This document shows, piece by piece, positions 1 to 5,354 of a stretch of DNA of 5,354 nt (position 1 is its first letter; each line of letters starts with the position of its first letter). Source of the stretch: Deltaproteobacteria bacterium. GTDB taxonomy: Bacteria > Myxococcota > XYA12-FULL-58-9 > JAUUZB01. Below the pieces are notes generated by a model. The model was not told where the DNA came from, did no database searches, and saw nothing but the letters and a program-made list of their open reading frames with translations. Location: NCBI GenBank assembly GCA_030590185.1, contig JAUUZB010000378.1, positions 1-5,354 of the forward strand, read 5' to 3'. The position numbers were made by a program, and so were the translations under genes.

Positions 1-1343
1 ACGAAGCCGGCCGAGCGGTCGACCAGGTCGTGGAACGCAAACCGCCAATGAAACTCGGTGACCATGCGCGCGCCGGCATCAGCGCCGGAGTCGAGCCCAA
101 ACCCGAGCCCGATCCGACTGCTACCGTGCCCCTCTTCGGGACCGGGCGGTGGCTGCATCTCCGGCTGCACGGCGATCGCGTCTAGCGCCCCGCGCTCGTG
201 CAGGATGGCGAGCTCGACGGCAGCCTCGGGGCGATCCGGGTCGAGGGCCTGGTCGGCGGAATACGGATTCCGGTATTTGAGATAGTCGTGGGCGGTTTCC
301 AACACCAACGCCCGTCGCTCCGGAGCCAGACCGTCAAGGGCGTGAAAGTCTGGGGTTGGTTCCTCCACCAGACGCTCGACCAAATCGATCTCCGTGGGCG
401 TGAGCAGAGCGTGCCTGGCGACGAGGGTCGTGGTCAGCGCCGGGCGGTAGACCCGACGGCGCACCAGTCCCGGTCGAGAGGTGATGGCGCGGACCGTGTC
501 CGTGGGGATCGTGGCGTTCTGGAAATCATCGACGAGGTGGAGGCTGGGATCAGCCACGTCCAACAGGGTCAGGATTTGATAGGAGCAATTCTCGTCGATG
601 AAGAAATACTCGAGCTGGATGTCTCGGAGCTCCCAGGCATGGAGCAGCAGCCGATGGATCTGGTCAGGGGTGAGATTGAGCTCGTACTCCCACAGGTCCC
701 GGCGATCGAGATCGGTGTACTCCTGCACCTTCAAATAGTACGGCAGCGAGGAAAACCGTCCCGAGAAGCCGCCGGTCAACCCGCGAATCGCGTAGAGCAA
801 TGGGTTGTCGGTGTCCGGATGACCGCCGTAGTGGATGATGGTGGAGAGCAGCACGTCCTGCGGGAAGTCGGCCCGGTCCACCCGCAACAGAGTGTGCCCA
901 AACATCGATGGGGGTGAGCTCAAAAAGGCCGAGGCGAAGACGAAGGTGAGCCGGCCGGGTTGAAGGGTCGCCAGCCAAGCGGAGGAGCCAACGCAGGTCA
1001 GCGCCGGGAGCCGCGCATCGAGTCGACCGAGCTGCTCCCTGAGCCAGGCGCTGCGGGCGGGAAGCCGACACCGTATGTGGGCCTCGGGATCGTCGATCGG
1101 CGCGAGCATGCCGCGCAGGGTGGCGCTCAGCTCGGCGGCGGGATCGCGCTTACCCTCCGGGTGCAAAAAGAAAGCGGGATCATCCACGTCGCTCACCGGC
1201 CCGGCTCGGCCGGACCGGTAATGGAGCAGCAGGTGCCATTGCCGGCGCTCGTGGAGACCGAGGGCGGATGCACGCTCGACGACCGGTGAGAGATCAACGG
1301 CGAGCGCGGTGAGGCACAGAGCGACCGAGAGCCCGGGCGCCAT
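1..1343 (-). CDS. DUF4105 (Lnb N-terminal periplasmic domain) family envelope protein, 3' end off the window
   Basis: Reading frame open from an ATG at 1343-1341 to the window edge: 447 residues, C-terminus missing. Family signatures seen: SMFGHTLLR (146-154), HYGG (171-174), the GLTGGFSG segment (188-195), YYLKVQEY (202-209), LWEYEL (217-222), FFIDENCSYQ (247-256), then HDYLKYR (352-358). Near the edge comes a Gly-rich stretch (about 405-420) and AFHDLVD (436-442), which in longer homologues begins a C-terminal region of beta-barrel character. Family members are, from memory, roughly 600 residues, so perhaps a quarter to a third is missing. The molecular function of the family is not established. 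The start is well constrained: an in-frame TGA lies at 1418-1416 with no ATG, GTG or TTG between. The N-terminus is hydrophobic (about 4-19) but lacks the basic residues of a classic signal peptide, so export is likely but not proven. A weak Shine-Dalgarno AGGCAGG (1359-1353) overlaps the stop of the upstream gene, suggesting translational coupling. Confidence 0.88.
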   Translation of the reverse strand, partial: MAPGLSVALCLTALAVDLSPVVERASALGLHERRQWHLLLHYRSGRAGPVSDVDDPAFFLHPEGKRDPAAELSATLRGMLAPIDDPEAHIRCRLPARSAWLREQLGRLDARLPALTCVGSSAWLATLQPGRLTFVFASAFLSSPPSMFGHTLLRVDRADFPQDVLLSTIIHYGGHPDTDNPLLYAIRGLTGGFSGRFSSLPYYLKVQEYTDLDRRDLWEYELNLTPDQIHRLLLHAWELRDIQLEYFFIDENCSYQILTLLDVADPSLHLVDDFQNATIPTDTVRAITSRPGLVRRRVYRPALTTTLVARHALLTPTEIDLVERLVEEPTPDFHALDGLAPERRALVLETAHDYLKYRNPYSADQALDPDRPEAAVELAILHERGALDAIAVQPEMQPPPGPEEGHGSSRIGLGFGLDSGADAGARMVTEFHWRFAFHDLVDRSAGF

Positions 1344-1357
1344 GGTCTCGTGCCTGC

Positions 1358-1792
1358 CTAGGGAGCTCGTCGCGCGGTGAGGCTCGCCACGTGACGACAG
1401 GATTTCGCGATCTGCTCATCCTCGCCGAAAACTCGTTTGGCCGTGGTCAAGGTGTCGCTGGCACCCGCGCCGGGGAGGAAGATGCGACCGTGGTTGAGCT
1501 TGGCCCGACGGTACAAGCGTTGCCGAACGGCGGGCTCGCAGCCCAACAGGCTGCTAAAGGCCCCGAGGTGCTCCCCGCCCCCCACCGCGGCATCCCGCGC
1601 CACGTTGAAGTAGTTGTGCTGCAGGTAGGTCTGCTGGGCCACGATCGAGTGGCGGCGACTATCGGTAGTGATGTCGGTGGTGGTCGTTGTCGAGTCGGAA
1701 GTCGAGTCGATGAGGTCGTTCCACGCAAACGCCGTACCGGCGAAGGTGGTGGCGGCGAGCGCGCAGATCACGGGCAGCAGGTAGCTCTTCAT
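1358..1792 (-). CDS. Small exported DUF3015-like protein of unknown function
   Basis: 144 residues. The start at 1792 is chosen because GAGGAG (1804-1799) lies 6 nt upstream and because it places a textbook signal peptide at the N-terminus: basic MKSYL, hydrophobic core 5-19, cleavage predicted after AFA at 21-23. A longer in-frame start at 1930 would bury this signal and is not used. The mature protein begins with a Ser/Thr/Asp-rich linker (about 29-45, with five consecutive Thr at 35-39), followed by a compact region (about 50-125). In that region NVARDAAVGGGEHLGAFSSLLGC (63-85) resembles the C-terminal half of DUF3015 proteins, with a polar-hydrophobic helix, a GGGE turn and a leucine-rich helix. 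Two cysteines (85 and 132) could pair in an oxidising periplasm. The DUF3015 assignment rests on recalled similarity only and is moderate. It ends 14 nt before the DUF4105 gene, so the two probably form one transcript and share an envelope process. No enzymatic motif is visible. Confidence 0.72.
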   Translation of the reverse strand: MKSYLLPVICALAATTFAGTAFAWNDLIDSTSDSTTTTTDITTDSRRHSIVAQQTYLQHNYFNVARDAAVGGGEHLGAFSSLLGCEPAVRQRLYRRAKLNHGRIFLPGAGASDTLTTAKRVFGEDEQIAKSCRHVASLTARRAP

Positions 1793-1798
1793 CGCTTG

Positions 1799-1805
1799 CT
1801 CCTCT
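1799..1805 (-). promoter_or_regulatory. Shine-Dalgarno of the DUF3015-like gene
   Basis: AGAGGAG read on the minus strand, with GAGGAG ending 6 nt before the ATG at 1792. This is the strongest ribosome binding site in the window and it fixes the start of the small exported protein. Just upstream in the message, CCUC could pair with the GAGG of this site across a 3-nt loop (1801-1811), which might mask it weakly. That only matters if transcription begins upstream of about 1811. Confidence 0.7.
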
Positions 1806-1812
1806 GAGAGGG

Positions 1813-1842
1813 ATTGTCTCACAACGTGCCAGCCGCGGGCAA
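1813..1842 (-). promoter_or_regulatory. Candidate sigma70-like promoter for the DUF3015-like/DUF4105 operon
   Basis: On the minus strand TTGCCC (1842-1837) and GACAAT (1818-1813) are separated by 18 nt. Each matches the sigma70 consensus at four of six positions. Transcription would start near 1806, giving a leader of about 14 nt that begins at the Shine-Dalgarno. The short inverted repeat TTGT-CTC-ACAA (1814-1824) overlaps the -10 box and could be an operator half-site arrangement or chance. GC-rich genomes often have degenerate promoters, so this is only a candidate. No convincing plus-strand promoter for the cystathionine beta-synthase gene was found between 1850 and 1985. Confidence 0.25.
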
Positions 1843-1984
1843 TCCTGGAGTTGCTAGAAGTCGACGCGCCGCGTTCGGTGCCGAGCCGGCTGAGTCGCGG
1901 GCGGGCTGCCCGACAGATTGTGCCGGCCACCCTTGCCCAACCCCGTCAGTCGTGGCAGTTGGGGGTCCCGCTCCAGGGCGATCC

Positions 1985-1990
1985 GAGGAG
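1985..1990 (+). promoter_or_regulatory. Shine-Dalgarno deciding the cystathionine beta-synthase start
   Basis: GAGGAG ends 1 nt before an in-frame ATG (1992) and 7 nt before an in-frame GTG (1998). The spacing is too short for the ATG and near-ideal for the GTG, so the GTG is favoured. The difference is only two residues. Confidence 0.6.
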
Positions 1991-1997
1991 AATGGTC

Positions 1998-3371
1998 GTG
2001 AAGTACTATGACAACGTTCTAGAGGCCATCGGCCACACACCGCTGATCAAGCTCAGCAACCTGGTGCCCCCGGGCTCCGCGACGTTGTTGGTCAAGCCGG
2101 AGTACATGAACCCGGGCGGCTCCGTAAAAGACCGCATGGCCCGCTACATGCTCGAGAAGGCAGAGCGGGACGGCCGGCTCAAACCTGGCGGCGTGATCGT
2201 CGAGAACACCTCGGGCAATACCGGCATGGGCATCGCCATGGTGGCCGCGTTGAAAGGCTACCGCTGCGTGTTCACCATCCCGGACAAGATGAGCACCGAG
2301 AAGATCAACTCCCTCAAGGCCTTTGGCGCTGAGGTTCACGTCTGCCCCACCAATGTGGCCGCCGACCATCCGAGCAGCTACTACGAGACGGCCAAGCGCC
2401 TCGCCAAGGAACTCAACGCCTTCTACCTCAACCAGTACCACAACCCGGACAACATCGAGGCCCACTACCACACCACCGGTCGCGAGATCTGGGAGCAGAC
2501 CGAGGGCGAAATCGACTACTTCGTCGCCGGTATCGGCACCGGCGGGACGATGAGCGGCGCCGGCAAGTACCTCAAGGAGAAAAAGCCGGAGATCCAGAAC
2601 ATCGCGGTCGATCCCATCGGCAGCGTCTACCACGACCTGTTCAAGACCGGCACCATGCCGGTACCGCACGTCTACAAGGTCGAGGGCATCGGCGAGGACA
2701 TGGAATGCGGGGCGGTCGACTTCTCGGTCATGGATGATGTCCGGCAGGTCAACGACCGACAGTCCTTCATGGCGGCGCGCCGTTTGGCGCGGGAGGAAGG
2801 TCTCTTCGCCGGTGGGTCGAGCGGCACGGCGCTCCACACCGCGCTCGAGGTGGCCCAGGAAGCCGGCCCGGGCAAGATCGTGGTCACCGTCCTGCCGGAC
2901 GGTGGTCGGGCCTACATCACCAAGTTCTACTCCGACGAGTGGATGCGCGACATGGGCTTCATGGACACCGAGTCGGCCACGGTGGGCGATCTGGTACGCA
3001 CCAAGAACGGCCCGCTGATCACTGGCGCCCCGGAAGAGTCGGCGGCCACGGTGGTTCAGCGCATGCGCGAGCACGGTATCTCGCAGCTGCCGGTGATCGA
3101 CCCGGAGGGCAGGGGCGTCGGTATGGTGCACGAGCTCGACCTGCTCAAGCTGGTGCTGGAGGATCGCAAGAGGCTCGACCAGCCAATCTCCGAGGTGATG
3201 GCGCCCCTGGCCGGCGTCCTCGAGCCTAACGACACGGTGGCCGACATCAAACGCGTCTTCGCCGAAGACAACGTGGTGGTGGTCTGCGAGAACAAACGCC
3301 TCACCGGCATCGTGACCAAGGTCGACCTCATCGAATTCCTGGCGCGGCCCAACGGGGCCAGCGCCCCCTAG
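1998..3371 (+). CDS. cbs: Cystathionine beta-synthase with C-terminal Bateman (tandem CBS) module
   Basis: PLP enzyme expected to condense homocysteine with serine to cystathionine, the first step of reverse transsulfuration, in the cytosol. 457 residues from the GTG, close to the length I recall for bacterial CBS-domain enzymes of this type. Fold-type II PLP domain, about 1-320: NTPL-like GHTPLIKL (12-19), PGGSVKDR (39-46) with Schiff-base Lys44, the TSGNTG substrate loop (71-76), the GTGGT phosphate-binding loop (180-184), EGIGED (229-234), GGSSG (272-276) and PDGGRAY (300-306). EGIGED and the PDGGR...SDEW ending resemble cystathionine beta-synthases more than O-acetylserine sulfhydrylases. 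Two CBS motifs follow, about 327-388 and 393-449; the second ends GIVTKVDL (437-444). There is no N-terminal heme-binding extension of the animal type. An ATG at 1992 is the alternative start; the TTG at 1851 has no upstream support. The gene is followed after 14 nt by the lyase-family gene, almost certainly one operon. Serine versus O-acetylserine as donor cannot be settled from sequence. Confidence 0.92.
   Translation: MKYYDNVLEAIGHTPLIKLSNLVPPGSATLLVKPEYMNPGGSVKDRMARYMLEKAERDGRLKPGGVIVENTSGNTGMGIAMVAALKGYRCVFTIPDKMSTEKINSLKAFGAEVHVCPTNVAADHPSSYYETAKRLAKELNAFYLNQYHNPDNIEAHYHTTGREIWEQTEGEIDYFVAGIGTGGTMSGAGKYLKEKKPEIQNIAVDPIGSVYHDLFKTGTMPVPHVYKVEGIGEDMECGAVDFSVMDDVRQVNDRQSFMAARRLAREEGLFAGGSSGTALHTALEVAQEAGPGKIVVTVLPDGGRAYITKFYSDEWMRDMGFMDTESATVGDLVRTKNGPLITGAPEESAATVVQRMREHGISQLPVIDPEGRGVGMVHELDLLKLVLEDRKRLDQPISEVMAPLAGVLEPNDTVADIKRVFAEDNVVVVCENKRLTGIVTKVDLIEFLARPNGASAP
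2976..3344 (+). other. Tandem CBS (Bateman) regulatory module within the beta-synthase
   Basis: Residues about 327-449 form two CBS repeats. Repeat 1 has ATVGDLV...HGISQLPVID and ends GMVHELDLL. Repeat 2 has ISEVMAP...VVVVCENKR and ends GIVTKVDLI. The Thr-x-x-Asp pair that contacts the ribose of adenosyl ligands in many CBS modules is present in repeat 2 (T440, D443). It is altered in repeat 1, where His378 takes the Thr position. In mammalian cystathionine beta-synthase the equivalent region binds S-adenosylmethionine and relieves autoinhibition; whether this bacterial module binds it is unknown. Confidence 0.8.
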
Positions 3372-3374
3372 GCC

Positions 3375-3378
3375 GGAG
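3375..3378 (+). promoter_or_regulatory. Shine-Dalgarno of the lyase-family gene, in the intergenic gap
   Basis: GGAG lies 7 nt before the ATG at 3386 and 3 nt after the beta-synthase stop (3369-3371). It supports the ATG over the in-frame TTG at 3380, which is only 1 nt from GGAG. The 14-nt gap leaves no room for an independent promoter or terminator. Confidence 0.65.
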
Positions 3379-3385
3379 ATTGCCC

Positions 3386-4522
3386 ATGAAGATCGAGACC
3401 CTCTCCATTCACGCGGGGCAGCGTCCAGAGCCAACCACGGGCGCGGTGATGACTCCGATCTCGTTGGCCACCACCTACGTGCAGAAGCGCCCGGGCGAGC
3501 ACACCGGCTTCGAGTACTCGCGCACCCACAATCCAACCCGCTTCGCCCTCGAAGACTGCGTGGCGGCCCTCGAGGGCGGCGAGCACGGCTTGGCCTTTGC
3601 CTCGGGCAGCGCCGCCACCGACGCGGTGATGCACCTGCTCTGCGCCGGCGACCATGTGGTCTGCATGGACGACGTCTACGGCGGCACCCGGCGGATGTAC
3701 GAGCAAATCTGGACGCGACATGGCGTGGAGTTCACCTTCGCCGACCTGTCGCAACCGACTGCCCTGGCCGAGGCGATCACCCCGAAGACCCGTCTGGTCT
3801 GGGTTGAGACCCCGACCAACCCGATGCTCAAACTGGTCGACATCGCCGCCGCCGCCGAGGTCTGCCGCGCCAAGGATCTCCTGCTGGCGGTCGACAACAC
3901 CTTCATGACCCCCTACTTCCAGCGACCGCTGGAGCTCGGGGCGGACCTGGTGGTGCACTCCACCAGTAAATATCTGAACGGCCACTCCGACGTGGTCGGT
4001 GGTCTGGTGATCAGCAGCAGCGCTGAGCTCCACGAGCGCCTCGCCTTCGTGCAGAACTCGGTCGGCGCGGTGCCCAGCCCCTTTGATGCCTTTCTGGTGT
4101 TGCGCGGGCTCAAGACCTTGCACGTGCGCATGGAGCGGCATCAGCAGAACGCGCTGGCCCTCGCCGAGTGGCTCGAGGGCCACCCGCAGATCGAAGCGGT
4201 CAACTATCCCGGCCTCGCGAGCCACCCGCAACACGAGCTGGCCAAACGCCAAATGTCCGGGTTTGGCGGCATGATCACGGCTCGCATCAAGGGCGACCTA
4301 GCGCGGGTCAGCGACGTCCTCGCCACCTGCGAGATCTTCGCGCTGGCTGAGTCCCTGGGCGGGGTGGAGAGCTTGATCGAACACCCGGCGATCATGACCC
4401 ACGCCTCGGTGCCACCGGCGGACCGCAAGATGCTCGGTATCGACGACGGGTTGGTGCGCCTCTCGGTTGGCATCGAGTCCATCGACGACCTGCGCGCCGA
4501 TCTCGAGCGCGCCCTCGGCTAG
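3386..4522 (+). CDS. cgl: Cystathionine gamma-lyase (Cys/Met metabolism PLP family; gamma-synthase possible)
   Basis: 378 residues, full length for the cytosolic fold-type I Cys/Met-metabolism PLP family. Seen: YSRTHNPTR (44-52), whose Tyr and Arg contact the PLP phosphate of the partner subunit; FASGSAATDA (71-80); DDVYGGT (95-101) with Tyr98 stacking on PLP; VETPTNP (140-146); AVDNTF (168-173) with Asp170 at the pyridine nitrogen; HSTSKYLNGHSD (191-202) with Schiff-base Lys195; and AESLGGVESLIEHPA (321-335). Glu322 sits where cystathionine gamma-lyases and gamma-synthases carry a glutamate (Glu339 of the human lyase), which argues against methionine gamma-lyase. Lyase and gamma-synthase cannot be separated by motif alone. 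The directly preceding cystathionine beta-synthase favours the lyase, completing reverse transsulfuration to cysteine, 2-oxobutyrate and ammonia. Many homologues are annotated metB. The stop lies in a CTAG shared with the convergent prenyltransferase gene. Both cystathionine enzymes can also release hydrogen sulfide as a side activity. Confidence 0.92.
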   Translation: MKIETLSIHAGQRPEPTTGAVMTPISLATTYVQKRPGEHTGFEYSRTHNPTRFALEDCVAALEGGEHGLAFASGSAATDAVMHLLCAGDHVVCMDDVYGGTRRMYEQIWTRHGVEFTFADLSQPTALAEAITPKTRLVWVETPTNPMLKLVDIAAAAEVCRAKDLLLAVDNTFMTPYFQRPLELGADLVVHSTSKYLNGHSDVVGGLVISSSAELHERLAFVQNSVGAVPSPFDAFLVLRGLKTLHVRMERHQQNALALAEWLEGHPQIEAVNYPGLASHPQHELAKRQMSGFGGMITARIKGDLARVSDVLATCEIFALAESLGGVESLIEHPAIMTHASVPPADRKMLGIDDGLVRLSVGIESIDDLRADLERALG

Positions 4523-5354
4523 ATAAAGTAGGCGACGGCGATCAACAGGTCGGTGCCCAGCACCAGACCAACGTTGGCGCCGAGGGCCGGCACCATGGGA
4601 TCGTGTTCGTGACCATGGCGCAGGGCGGTGACCGCTGCCTTGATGGCCAACGGCAGGGTGAGCAGGGTCAGGAGCAAGGTGGTTGGGAACCAGGCCAACA
4701 GCACGCCGGCGCCGATGAAGGCGTAGGTGCCGAACAGGGCCGCCGAATAGAGAATGGCGGCGTTGCGGTAGCCGAGCACGATCACCAGGTGGCGCCGGGA
4801 GCCGGCGCGGTCCGCCTCGGCGTCCGGGAACTCATTGAGCAGGAGCAGCAGCGCGGTCAGGATCCCCGGCGGGATCGCCACCAAAATCACATCGACGGGC
4901 AACTGCCCGGCCTGGGCGAAATAGGTGCCGAGGACCACGAAGGAGCCGAGCGTCGCCCCGGCGGCCAGCTCTCCCAGCATCCAGCGGGAGAGGTGGCTGG
5001 TGTAGAAAACCGAGACGATCCCACCGGCCACCATCAACGGGATCAGCTGCCAGCCGCTGGTCCAAGCCAACCAGGCACCGATGAGGCCCGCGCCAAGGAG
5101 CGTGGACCAGGCGGCGATGGTGACCGCGCGGCGCGAGAGCAGCCCCTGTTGGAGAGTCTTGCTGCCGCCGCTGAACGGCGTTGCACGGGTGAGGTCGTCG
5201 ATCCCGGTGCGGTGATCCGAGAGCTCGTTGATCAGGTTCACGGCGACGTGCGCCAGGGTCACACCCAAGGCGCACAACAGGAGCCTACCGAGATCAAACA
5301 GGCCGTCGTACCGAGCAACCGCCCCGCCGATCAGGCACAACAGCAGTGAGAGCA
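4519..5354 (-). CDS. UbiA-family prenyltransferase, N-terminus off the window
   Basis: Integral membrane prenyltransferase that should transfer a polyprenyl group from its diphosphate to an aromatic or similar acceptor, as in quinone synthesis. Numbering here is from the TTG at 5340. The frame stays open to the window edge (adding LSLL in front), so the TTG is unlikely to be the start and a short N-terminal piece is missing. Seen: the first Asp-rich motif NLINELSDHRTGID (35-48), the PFSGGS loop (55-60), and the second motif NEFPDAEADR (169-178) with Asp173 and Asp177, which would bind Mg-diphosphate. Seven or eight hydrophobic segments are visible, for example about 20-37, 73-94, 99-113, 125-141, 150-169, 194-216, 219-237 and 256-273. 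The pattern is closest to MenA-like naphthoate prenyltransferases and related uncharacterised members; the acceptor cannot be read from sequence. In motif 1 the usual ND pair is NE. The gene is convergent with the lyase gene and overlaps it by 4 nt, so it is a separate unit. Confidence 0.88.
   Translation of the reverse strand, partial: LSLLLCLIGGAVARYDGLFDLGRLLLCALGVTLAHVAVNLINELSDHRTGIDDLTRATPFSGGSKTLQQGLLSRRAVTIAAWSTLLGAGLIGAWLAWTSGWQLIPLMVAGGIVSVFYTSHLSRWMLGELAAGATLGSFVVLGTYFAQAGQLPVDVILVAIPPGILTALLLLLNEFPDAEADRAGSRRHLVIVLGYRNAAILYSAALFGTYAFIGAGVLLAWFPTTLLLTLLTLPLAIKAAVTALRHGHEHDPMVPALGANVGLVLGTDLLIAVAYFI

Noticed and set aside
198..917. Plus-strand open frame of 239 codons opposite the DUF4105 gene
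   Set aside because: It is antisense to a frame carrying clear DUF4105 motifs; its own translation has no recognisable domain and low-complexity composition typical of GC-rich shadow frames.
1793..1930. N-terminal extension of the DUF3015-like protein to 1930
   Set aside because: It would bury a clear signal peptide and ignore the GAGGAG at 1804-1799 that is correctly spaced from the ATG at 1792.
1933..1961. TTGCCC at 1933-1938 as a -35 box for the beta-synthase operon
   Set aside because: At 16-18 nt downstream there is no hexamer resembling TATAAT (cagttg and neighbours are poor), so no promoter is called.
1843..1984. Possible SAM riboswitch, T-box or other leader RNA before the sulfur operon
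   Set aside because: The region was read for conserved riboswitch cores and a rho-independent terminator with a T-run; none was seen, and the space is short.
1851..1997. N-terminal extension of the beta-synthase to a TTG at 1851
   Set aside because: The extra residues are Arg/Pro/Ser-rich with no homology to the family, and a strong Shine-Dalgarno lies just before 1992-1998.
2019..3536. Minus-strand open frame of 505 codons covering the beta-synthase gene
   Set aside because: Length is explained by high third-position GC on the opposite strand. The translation is rich in Asp, Val, His and Arg with no family signature, and it runs across two well-supported genes.
3368..4252. Minus-strand open frame of 294 codons opposite the lyase-family gene
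   Set aside because: Shadow of a full-length PLP enzyme with all catalytic motifs; no domain or ribosome binding site of its own seen.
4603..5349. Plus-strand open frame of 248 codons opposite the prenyltransferase
   Set aside because: Gln/Gly/Glu-rich translation with no recognisable domain, antisense to a frame with both UbiA Asp-rich motifs and regular membrane segments.

Overview
The window is a GC-rich bacterial chromosomal segment. It holds five genes in three transcription units: two secreted or envelope proteins on the minus strand, a two-gene sulfur amino-acid operon on the plus strand, and a membrane prenyltransferase on the minus strand. The two outermost genes are cut by the window edges. 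GC-rich codon use, GGAG-type ribosome binding sites and a DUF4105 envelope protein preceded by a DUF3015-like secreted protein suggest a proteobacterium, most likely a gammaproteobacterium. That assignment is an inference from gene content, since no rRNA or other marker gene is present.

Layout. Positions 1-1343 (minus) are the N-terminal 447 residues of a DUF4105 (Lnb N-terminal periplasmic domain) protein whose 3' end lies off the left edge. Positions 1358-1792 (minus) encode a 144-residue exported DUF3015-like protein, 14 nt upstream of the DUF4105 gene and probably co-transcribed with it. Positions 1793-1997 form a divergent intergenic region of about 205 bp. It carries both start regions, one weak sigma70-like promoter candidate for the minus operon and a short inverted repeat. 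Positions 1998-3371 (plus) encode a cystathionine beta-synthase with a C-terminal tandem CBS (Bateman) module. Positions 3386-4522 (plus) encode a cystathionine gamma-lyase/synthase-family enzyme 14 nt downstream. Positions 4519-5354 (minus) are a UbiA-family prenyltransferase lacking only its extreme N-terminus. It converges on the lyase gene so tightly that both TAG stops lie within a single CTAG.

How the genes work together. The plus-strand pair fits reverse transsulfuration: homocysteine plus serine gives cystathionine, which is cleaved to cysteine, 2-oxobutyrate and ammonia. The pairing is what tips the second gene towards the lyase. The DUF3015-like and DUF4105 pair looks like an envelope unit of unknown function. 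Nothing in the sequence ties it, or the prenyltransferase, to sulfur metabolism beyond adjacency.

No tRNA, rRNA, CRISPR array, insertion sequence or attachment site was seen. There is no gene-free stretch longer than 300 bases. The content is mostly ordinary housekeeping and envelope genes. The least explained part is the DUF3015-like/DUF4105 pair, where the DUF4105 domain carries an ordered His then Asn-Cys motif reminiscent of permuted papain-like enzymes.
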